Positions 51,814 to 64,000 of a DNA stretch of 64,000 bases are shown one piece after another. The stretch is from NCBI RefSeq assembly GCF_027568515.1, contig NZ_JANKZF010000001.1:310001-374000 (forward strand), read 5' to 3'. The stretch is from Arthrobacter sp. HY1533 (GTDB taxonomy: Bacteria; Actinomycetota; Actinomycetes; Actinomycetales; Micrococcaceae). Position 1 is the first letter of the stretch. Every line of letters starts with the position of its first letter. The notes under the pieces were generated by a model. The model searched no databases and was not told the DNA's origin. It saw nothing but the letters and a program-made list of their open reading frames with translations. Both the position numbers and the translations under genes were made by a program.

Positions 51814-53295
51814 CTAGCCTACGGGCCAGGGACCGATCTTTTCCTTGCCAGAGCGGTCGCCGGCCTTGCCGAGGTCGGCGAGGTCGCCCACCTTGTGGAC
51901 CTTGACCAGGTTGGTGGAACCAGCCTGTCCGGGAGGGGAACCGGCTGCGATGACAACCAGGTCGCCCTCGGAGACAACTCCCTTTTCCAGGAGTGCGGTG
52001 TCGACCTGCTCGGTCATGGCGTCCGTGTGGGCAACCATGGGAACCAGCACGGGCTCAATGCCCCATGCCAGGGCCAGCTGGTTGCGCACGCGCTCGTCCG
52101 GGGTGAAGGCGAAGACCTGCTTGGCCGGGCGCAGGCGGGACAGGCGGTGTGCCGAGTCGCCGGACTGCGTAAACGTTGCAATGTACTTGGCATCCAGCTG
52201 GTTGGCGATCTGCACGGCAGCTGCCGTGATGACGCCGCCGCGGGTCTTCGGCTCGGAGCCGAGCTTCGGGATCAGCTTCATGCCGGCCTCGGCCTCGGCT
52301 GCCTCAATGATGCGGGCCATGACCTTGACAGTTTCGATGGGGAACTTGCCAACGCTGGTCTCGCCGGAGAGCATGACTGCATCCGCGCCGTCGAGCACGG
52401 CGTTGGCGCAGTCGGAAGCCTCTGCGCGGGTGGGGCGCGGGTTGTCGATCATGGATTCAAGCACCTGGGTGGCCACGATGACCGGCTTGGCCCAGCGGCG
52501 TGCCATCTCAACGCACTGCTTCTGCACCAGCGGGACATCTTCCAGGGGAAGCTCCACGCCCAGGTCGCCACGGGCAACCATGATGGCGTCGAATGCGTCA
52601 ACAATGGCTTCCAGATTGGCAACGGCCTGCGGCTTCTCGATCTTGGCGATGACCGGCACGCGGCGGCCTTCCTCGTCCATGATCTCGTGGACGCGGGTGA
52701 TGTCGGCCGCGTCGCGAACGAACGACAGCGCAACGAGGTCCACGCCGCACTCAAGTGCCCAGCGGAGGTCGTCCTCATCCTTTTCGCTCAGTGCGGGGAC
52801 GTTCACGGCAACGCCGGGCAGGTTGATGCCCTTGTTGTTGGAAACCTTGCCCGGAACCGTGACCTCGGTGACAACCTTGACGGCGTCAACGGCGGTGGCG
52901 CGAACGGAAACCTTGCCGTCGTCGATCAGCATGATGTCGCCGACCTTGACGTCCTCGGTGAGGGACTTCAGTGTGGTGGAGCAGATGTCCTTGGTGCCCG
53001 GGACGTCTTCGGTGGTGATGGTGAAGACGTCGCCCACGGCCAGGTCGTAGCCTTCACCATTGGCGAAGCGGCCCAAACGGATCTTCGGGCCCTGCAGGTC
53101 AGCCATGATGGCGACGGGCTTGCCCAGTGCGCCGGCGGCCTTGCGCACGTTGTCATAGGTGTTCTGGTGCACGGTGTAGTCGCCGTGGCTCATGTTCATG
53201 CGGGCTACGTTTACGCCCGCCTCCAGTACCGCAAGTGTGTTTTCATAGCTGGCGATTGCCGGCCCGAAAGTCGCAACAATTTTTGCGCGTCTCAA
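51814..53295 (-). CDS. pyk: Pyruvate kinase
   Basis: This glycolytic enzyme makes pyruvate and ATP from PEP and ADP. The 493-residue length is normal. RRAKIVATFGPAIASYENTL starts the barrel, ARMNMSHGDY and VIAKIEKPQAVANL line the active site (catalytic Lys), and MVARGDLGVELPLEDVPLVQ binds the substrate. VMLSGETSVGKFPIETVKVM precedes the C-terminal regulatory domain. The start is a TTG at 53295 with AAGGTAGG upstream. Confidence 0.95.
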   Translation of the reverse strand: MRRAKIVATFGPAIASYENTLAVLEAGVNVARMNMSHGDYTVHQNTYDNVRKAAGALGKPVAIMADLQGPKIRLGRFANGEGYDLAVGDVFTITTEDVPGTKDICSTTLKSLTEDVKVGDIMLIDDGKVSVRATAVDAVKVVTEVTVPGKVSNNKGINLPGVAVNVPALSEKDEDDLRWALECGVDLVALSFVRDAADITRVHEIMDEEGRRVPVIAKIEKPQAVANLEAIVDAFDAIMVARGDLGVELPLEDVPLVQKQCVEMARRWAKPVIVATQVLESMIDNPRPTRAEASDCANAVLDGADAVMLSGETSVGKFPIETVKVMARIIEAAEAEAGMKLIPKLGSEPKTRGGVITAAAVQIANQLDAKYIATFTQSGDSAHRLSRLRPAKQVFAFTPDERVRNQLALAWGIEPVLVPMVAHTDAMTEQVDTALLEKGVVSEGDLVVIAAGSPPGQAGSTNLVKVHKVGDLADLGKAGDRSGKEKIGPWPVG

Positions 53296-53363
53296 TGTAC
53301 CTACCTTGTGTGTGGTTTCAGCAGAAATCTTTGGTGCCCAAAGACAGCCTATCGCTTTTGCTA

Positions 53364-59445
<6,082 letters not shown>

Positions 59446-59676
59446 GACGTGTGGATCCTTCCCCTGATGTATGCGGTGGTTCGGGGACAACGCTGGCCCT
59501 TTGCGCGGGGAAAGCGGATCTTTCCCAGCGGTCCTGCTGTGGTGCGTGGTGCTGCTACTGATGTCTGCACTGTGAACTGATGGTTCTTGGTGCACTTGCA
59601 CAGTGGAGGCTGGATCGATGGGCCAGGGCCTCCTGTGCAGCGGTTTTTACTATATAGCCGGGCTGCTCGGGCCAAA

Positions 59677-59708
59677 GTGCATATCTTGCAATCCGATACT
59701 TTATGCAC
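59677..59708. promoter_or_regulatory. Inverted repeat upstream of gltB
   Basis: The half-sites GTGCATA (59677-59683) and TATGCAC (59702-59708) are separated by 18 bp, about 230 bp upstream of the gltB start in an AT-rich patch. It could bind a nitrogen-responsive regulator. The corynebacterial AmtR box was not found. Confidence 0.4.
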
Positions 59709-59830
59709 GATCAGTAATATATATGGTGCCTCCCGGTGATGCGCAGCGGATTATCGACGGAATTCCGGCCGTTCGGGCACTCCTGGGCTCGCTGCTCCCC
59801 CAACCCAAATCCAGTGGATTCCGGGCACGA

Positions 59831-59858
59831 AAAAGGCGGCCCCTTGCGGGACCGCCTT
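59831..59858 (-). terminator. Terminator after lgt
   Basis: An 11-bp GC-rich stem with one G-T pair and a GCAA loop is followed by a T-run in the minus direction. It closes the trp-lgt unit. Confidence 0.85.
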
Positions 59859-59903
59859 CAGCGGGTGGTGCTGTGTGCCGGCCACGACGGCCGGCGATGC
59901 TTC

Positions 59904-60986
59904 CTAGGCGTCCTTGCCGGACCCCTTGGTTTCTGCAGTCTCGCTTGCCGGTGCGGAGTCCGCGTCCTTGGACGCCACGCCGGCACCGGAACCGCCACCG
60001 GCCACGTCACCTGTGCCGGCAACAGCGGAGGTCTCCGCCCCGGCAACTGCCGAAGTGCCGGCGTCGTCCGCGGAGGAAACCTCCGTGGACGGCTCGCGGC
60101 CCGGCAGGAACACCGATTCCTGGTCCTTGCCGCGCTTGGCGAAGGTGATGACCAGAAAGACCACCAGGGCCGCCAGGAACACAATGATGCTGGTCCAGAC
60201 GTTCAGGCGCGTGGTGATGCCGAAGAACGTGATCTGCTCGGCGTCGTCGATCCGGAGCATTTCAATCCAGACGCGTCCAGCCGTGTAGACCATGGCGTAG
60301 AGCAGGAACATGCGGCCGCTGCGCAGGCGCAGCTTGCGGTCGATCAGCAGCAGGGCCGCAACGCCCAGCAGGTTCCAGATGCACTCGTACAGGAACGTGG
60401 GGTGGAACAGGGTGTCGGGGCTGTAGCCGGCCGGCACGAATTCCGGGGAGATGCTCAGGCCCCACGGGAGCGTGGTGGGCCCGCCGAACAGTTCCTGGTT
60501 GAAGTAGTTGCCCCAGCGGCCGATGGCCTGGGCCAGCAGGATGCCAGGGGCTGCGGCGTCGACGAACGCGGAGATCTTCACACCCGCGCGGCGGCAGCCG
60601 ATCCAGGCGCCCACGACGCCCAGGACCACGGCGCCCCAGATGCCCAGGCCGCCCAGCCAGATCTGCGGAATGAGCGATAGGTCGCCCGTGCCGTCGTAGC
60701 CGGGGCCAAAGTAGGCGTCCGGGGAGGAGAACACGTGGTAGAGCCGGCCGCCGATGATGCCGAAGGGGATGGCCCAGATGGCGATGTCCCAGATGGAGCC
60801 TTCCGGCCCGCCGCGGCGCTTCCAGCGGCGGTCGGTCAGCCACAGGGCTGCCACGATGCCGAGCAGGATGCACAGGGCGTAGGCGTGGATGCGCAGCGGG
60901 CCAATGTCGAAGCCTGACCAGGTGGGTGCCGGGATGGCGGCGGCAACGGCCCCGCCGAGCGTCTGGGCGGAGAGTGTGCCGATCAC
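59904..60986 (-). CDS. lgt: Prolipoprotein diacylglyceryl transferase
   Basis: This membrane enzyme attaches diacylglycerol to the lipobox Cys of lipoproteins. The 360-residue protein has seven helices. GGRLYHVFSSPDAYFGPGYD and the signature RWGNYFNQELFGGPTTLPWG are diagnostic. The C-terminal 70 residues form an Ala/Ser/Glu-rich tail with no conserved motif, as in many actinobacteria. The GTG at 60986 overlaps the trpA stop by 4 bp (GTGA). Confidence 0.94.
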   Translation of the reverse strand: MIGTLSAQTLGGAVAAAIPAPTWSGFDIGPLRIHAYALCILLGIVAALWLTDRRWKRRGGPEGSIWDIAIWAIPFGIIGGRLYHVFSSPDAYFGPGYDGTGDLSLIPQIWLGGLGIWGAVVLGVVGAWIGCRRAGVKISAFVDAAAPGILLAQAIGRWGNYFNQELFGGPTTLPWGLSISPEFVPAGYSPDTLFHPTFLYECIWNLLGVAALLLIDRKLRLRSGRMFLLYAMVYTAGRVWIEMLRIDDAEQITFFGITTRLNVWTSIIVFLAALVVFLVITFAKRGKDQESVFLPGREPSTEVSSADDAGTSAVAGAETSAVAGTGDVAGGGSGAGVASKDADSAPASETAETKGSGKDA

Positions 60987-61807
60987 TGGGCAGCCCCGTC
61001 CACGGCGTCGAATCCGGTGCTCAGTTCCTTGGCCAGGGCGCCAACGGCTTCCACTCCCCCGTCGCGCAGGGCTGCCACGAGGGCGGTGCCCACGATGACG
61101 CCGTCCGCGTAGGCGGCAATTTCACGCACGTGCTCGGGGCGGGAGACGCCCAGGCCCACGCAGGCGCGCTCGGCGCCGGCGTTGTGGGCGGCCGCAACAA
61201 CTGCTTCAGCCGCGCTGGAGACCGAGGTGCGGGCGCCCGTGACGCCCATGATGGAGACGGCGTAGACAAACCCGCGGCTTGCCTCAACCGTCATGGCCAC
61301 GCGCTCCGGGGTGGAGGACGGCGCCACAAGGAACACGCGGTCCAGTCCGTACTTGTCGGAGGCGGCAAACCATTCGGCTGCCTCGTCCGGGATCAAATCC
61401 GGGGTGATGAGCCCGGCGCCGCCGGTCTCGGCCAGGCGGCGGGAGAACTCGTCCACGCCCATGCGGTCCACGGGGTTCCAGTAAGTCATGACCAGCACGG
61501 CGGCGTCGGTCTCGGCCGTGACGGCGGCGACGATGTCGAAGACGTCTGCCACGCGGAATCCGTTGGCCAGCGCCTCGGTGGTGGCGGCCTGGATGACGGA
61601 GCCATCCATGACGGGGTCCGAGTACGGGATGCCGATTTCAATGATGTCGGCGCCGTTGCGGGCCACTGCGATCGCGGCGTCGATGGAGGCCTGCTTGTTA
61701 GGGTAGCCTGCGGGCAGGTAGGCGATCAGGGCCTTGCGGCCTGCGGCCTTGGCCCGGTCAATGGCGGCCGCGGACTTGCTGGCGGCCGGTGCGGTGCTTT
61801 CACTCAT
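60983..61807 (-). CDS. trpA: Tryptophan synthase alpha subunit
   Basis: The 274-residue TIM barrel cleaves indole-3-glycerol phosphate. The catalytic residues are the Glu in [20 protein letters not shown] and the Asp in the same segment. [15 protein letters not shown] and [13 protein letters not shown] bind the phosphate. The ATG at 61807 overlaps the trpB stop by 8 bp and follows AGAGGA. Confidence 0.95.
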   Translation of the reverse strand: MSESTAPAASKSAAAIDRAKAAGRKALIAYLPAGYPNKQASIDAAIAVARNGADIIEIGIPYSDPVMDGSVIQAATTEALANGFRVADVFDIVAAVTAETDAAVLVMTYWNPVDRMGVDEFSRRLAETGGAGLITPDLIPDEAAEWFAASDKYGLDRVFLVAPSSTPERVAMTVEASRGFVYAVSIMGVTGARTSVSSAAEAVVAAAHNAGAERACVGLGVSRPEHVREIAAYADGVIVGTALVAALRDGGVEAVGALAKELSTGFDAVDGAAQ

Positions 61808-63209
61808 GGGTGGCATCCTCTGCGTTTTCATCGGCAGCCGGGGCTGCGCCCTTGGCCGTGCGGGTGGACAGGGTGGTGCCCTTGACGTGGCCGTCTTCAT
61901 CGAGCATGCCGAACCAGGCGGCTGCCGTTTCCACGTCCTTGTCGCCGCGGCCTGAGAGGTTCACGATGATGACAACGTCCTCAGGGTTGGCGGCGTCGGC
62001 GGTGAGGCGCTTGCCCACCTTGATGGCACCGGCCAGGGCGTGCGAGGACTCGATGGCGGGAATGATGCCTTCGGTCTGGCTCAGGAGCTTGAAGGCGTCC
62101 ATGGCTTCGACGTCGGTGATGGGCTCGTAGGCGACGCGGCCGTTGTCGGCCAGGAAGGAGTGTTCCGGACCCACGCTGGGGTAGTCCAGGCCTGCGGAGA
62201 TGGAGTGCGACTCGACGGTTTGGCCGTCGTCGTCCTGCATGAGGTAGGAACGGGCACCGTGCATGACGCCGGGGCGGCCCAGGGTGATGGCAGCCGCGTG
62301 GCGGCCGGTTTCGACGCCGTCGCCGCCGGCCTCGAAGCCGTAGATCTTCACGGAGGGGTCATCCAGGAACGCATGGAACAGGCCAATGGCGTTGGAGCCG
62401 CCGCCGATGCAGGCGCACAGGGCGTCGGGCAGGCGGCCGATCTGGTCAAGGATCTGGCCGCGGGCCTCCTCGCCGATGACCTCGTGGAAGAAGCGCACCA
62501 TCGCGGGGAAGGGGTGTGCCCCGGCAACCGTGCCGAGCACGTAGTGGGTGTTGTCCACGTTGGCCACCCAGTCGCGGAGGGCGTCGTTGATGGCGTCCTT
62601 GAGCGTCTGGGAACCGTTGGTCACAGGCACCACTGTGGCGCCGAGCAGCTGCATGCGGGCCACGTTCAGGGCCTGCCGGCGGCAGTCCTCGGCACCCATG
62701 TAGACAACGCACTCGAGCCCGAGCAGCGCCGCGGCGGTGGCGCTGGCAACGCCGTGCTGGCCGGCGCCGGTTTCGGCGATGATGCGGGTCTTGCCCATGC
62801 GCTTGGCCAGCAGTGCCTGGCCCAGGACGTTGTTGATCTTGTGCGATCCGGTGTGGTTGAGGTCCTCACGCTTGAGGAAGACCCGGGCGCCGCCGGCATG
62901 TTCGCTGAAGCGCTTGGCCTCGGTGAGCAGCGAAGGGCGGCCGGAGTAGTTCTTGTTCAGCTCGGCAATCTCGGCGAGGAACTCGGGGTCAACCTTGGCC
63001 TTCTCGAAAGTTTCCTCAAGCTCGTCCAGGGCGGCGATGAGCGACTCGGGCATCCAGCGCCCGCCGTAGCTGCCAAAGTAGGGTCCGGGGGCATGCCGCA
63101 GGGAATGCTCCGGGGTTGTTCCTGCAGGGGCGCCGCCCTGCAGGAAGGCTGTTGCCGGATCCACCATGTCGGCGGGATCCTGAGACGAAGCTGCTGGCAC
63201 GTTGGCCAT
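61800..63209 (-). CDS. trpB: Tryptophan synthase beta subunit
   Basis: This PLP enzyme condenses indole with serine. The 469-residue protein has an actinobacterial N-terminal extension of about 45 residues before [14 protein letters not shown]. The PLP Lys is in [18 protein letters not shown]. The phosphate-binding loop is [24 protein letters not shown] is the strongest family motif. The C-terminal 30 residues form an acidic tail. The ATG at 63209 matches the family start; the frame upstream to 63308 is rejected. Confidence 0.95.
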   Translation of the reverse strand: MANVPAASSQDPADMVDPATAFLQGGAPAGTTPEHSLRHAPGPYFGSYGGRWMPESLIAALDELEETFEKAKVDPEFLAEIAELNKNYSGRPSLLTEAKRFSEHAGGARVFLKREDLNHTGSHKINNVLGQALLAKRMGKTRIIAETGAGQHGVASATAAALLGLECVVYMGAEDCRRQALNVARMQLLGATVVPVTNGSQTLKDAINDALRDWVANVDNTHYVLGTVAGAHPFPAMVRFFHEVIGEEARGQILDQIGRLPDALCACIGGGSNAIGLFHAFLDDPSVKIYGFEAGGDGVETGRHAAAITLGRPGVMHGARSYLMQDDDGQTVESHSISAGLDYPSVGPEHSFLADNGRVAYEPITDVEAMDAFKLLSQTEGIIPAIESSHALAGAIKVGKRLTADAANPEDVVIIVNLSGRGDKDVETAAAWFGMLDEDGHVKGTTLSTRTAKGAAPAADENAEDATHE

Positions 63210-63346
63210 CACTTCCACCGTCCTCTTCCTGGATATGTACTGCATTAATGGTCTGTGGGCGGTGACACGCGGCGGGCTGCATGCCGCGCGTTCCGCACGT
63301 TGCCGCATGCGCTGCGGCAGTTACTGCTCCGGCGGGTGCCGGTGTG

Positions 63347-63374
63347 GAAAAGGCCCGCCCTTCTGGACGGGCCC
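63347..63374 (-). terminator. Terminator or attenuator between trpC and trpB
   Basis: Read on the minus strand, a stem of about 12 bp (with G-T pairs) around an AGAA loop is followed by TTTT, directly after the trpC stop. It separates trpC from trpB-trpA-lgt, which begin 137 bp downstream. Confidence 0.7.
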
Positions 63375-63378
63375 TTCC

Positions 63379-64000
63379 CTAGCGTGTGCTGATGGCCAGT
63401 GCCCCGGCCGCCTTGAATTCCGCGATCCGCTCGCGCGGGCTGGCGTCCTTCACGAGCGCCTCCCCCACGAGAATCGCGTGGGCGCCGTTGGCGCTGTAAT
63501 GCTCGACGTCGGCCACGTCGCGGACACCCGACTCGGCCACCACGATGGGCCCGGCCGGAATGTCCCCGGCGAGTGCGGCGAAGATGCCGCGGTCCACGTC
63601 GAGGGTTTTCAGGTTCCGGACGTTGATGCCGATGATCTTGGCACCGACAGCCACGGCCCGTTCAATTTCTTCCGCCGTGTGTGTTTCCACCACGGCGTTC
63701 ATGCCCAGCTGGTGTGTCAGTTCCAGGTAGCTTCGAAGGTCTTCGTCGCTGAGTGCGGCCACAATGAGCAGCACCAGGTCCGCGCCGTGGGCGCGGGCCT
63801 CCCAGATCATGTACTCATCGCAGGTGAAGTCCTTGCGCAGCACGGGGATGTCCACCGCGGCGCGCACTGCGTCCAGGTCGGCGAGCGAACCGCTGAAGCG
63901 GCGCTCCTCGGTCAGGACGCTGATGACCGACGCTCCGCCGTCGCGGTAGAGCGAGGCCAGGGCTGCTGGGTCGGCGATGCCGGCCAGGTCACCCTTGGAG
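63379..64000 (-). CDS. trpC: Indole-3-glycerol phosphate synthase (5' end outside window)
   Basis: The visible 206 codons cover most of the TIM barrel. [20 protein letters not shown], the catalytic Lys in [61 protein letters not shown] and [12 protein letters not shown] are all conserved. The start lies beyond base 64000. It precedes trpB and trpA in the usual order. Confidence 0.94.
   Translation of the reverse strand, partial: SKGDLAGIADPAALASLYRDGGASVISVLTEERRFSGSLADLDAVRAAVDIPVLRKDFTCDEYMIWEARAHGADLVLLIVAALSDEDLRSYLELTHQLGMNAVVETHTAEEIERAVAVGAKIIGINVRNLKTLDVDRGIFAALAGDIPAGPIVVAESGVRDVADVEHYSANGAHAILVGEALVKDASPRERIAEFKAAGALAISTR

Larger units (their letters stand above)
59446..59903. other. 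gltB upstream region
   Basis: This 458-bp stretch holds the gltB leader and promoter and the lgt terminator. AT-rich parts at 59645-59735 (including tatatag and atatatat) contrast with the GC-rich surroundings and contain an inverted repeat at 59677-59708. No gene is seen. Confidence 0.6.

Noticed and set aside
51814-53300. Long plus-strand frame antisense to pyk (and similar ones antisense to ppsA, gltB and lgt)
   Set aside because: GC-rich codon bias produces long antisense frames; the translations are Gly/His/Arg-rich and match no family, while the opposite strand encodes well-known enzymes.

Overview
The window looks like the chromosome of a high-GC actinobacterium close to Arthrobacter (Micrococcaceae). 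Three things point that way: a mycothiol-type maleylpyruvate isomerase, a topaquinone copper amine oxidase of the Arthrobacter type, and intergenic repeats built on tcgacaagctcgacca. Housekeeping genes (pdtaR, pyk, gltB-gltD, trpC-trpB-trpA-lgt) fill the right end. The left and middle parts are catabolic and accessory.

Left part (1-9.1 kb). 3-Hydroxybenzoate is imported by an MFS symporter and converted by a flavin hydroxylase, gentisate dioxygenase, maleylpyruvate isomerase and fumarylpyruvate hydrolase to fumarate plus pyruvate. An IclR regulator sits in the middle, and two related 17-bp palindromes mark its likely operators. A small monooxygenase, an MBL hydrolase, a zinc alcohol dehydrogenase and a YbhB protein follow.

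Amine and gluconeogenic part (9.1-21.6 kb). An IclR regulator and an operon of APC permease, copper amine oxidase and a membrane protein with a Met/His-rich loop are followed by a large D-lactate-dehydrogenase-like flavoprotein, an SDR, PEP synthase and its regulatory kinase/phosphatase. Similar sequence boxes upstream of several of these genes suggest one IclR regulon.

Accessory part (22.1-50.8 kb). An intact tRNA-Leu(CAA) at 50744-50824 has two partial, diverged copies of its 3' end and downstream flank at 22.2-22.3 kb and 33.6-33.8 kb, all in the same orientation. This is the polarity expected for islands inserted at the tRNA 3' end. The first interval (22.3-33.6 kb) holds two old-yellow-enzyme reductases, an SDR, TetR and HxlR regulators, a thioesterase, an MFS exporter, two gene remnants, and a compact operon for envelope proteins: a cyclophilin-like protein, an SDR with a Tat lipoprotein signal, a DUF6152-like protein whose mature N-terminus would be His-His, and a DUF6644-like membrane protein. 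This operon is the best candidate here for an undescribed system.

The second interval (33.8-50.5 kb) holds a complete CoA-dependent beta-oxidation-type pathway: aldehyde dehydrogenase, class III CoA transferase, acyl-CoA dehydrogenase, hydratase, hydroxyacyl-CoA dehydrogenase and thiolase. It also has a CUT1-type ABC importer without its own ATPase, a DUF2804 protein, a second glutaryl-CoA-dehydrogenase-like enzyme and a tiny tandem-repeat protein. A shared AGTATTGGACT box upstream of three of its transcription units suggests control by the LysR regulator in the middle. A dicarboxylate such as adipate or glutarate, made from a semialdehyde, is a reasonable but unproven substrate.

No integrase, transposase, rRNA or CRISPR array was seen.
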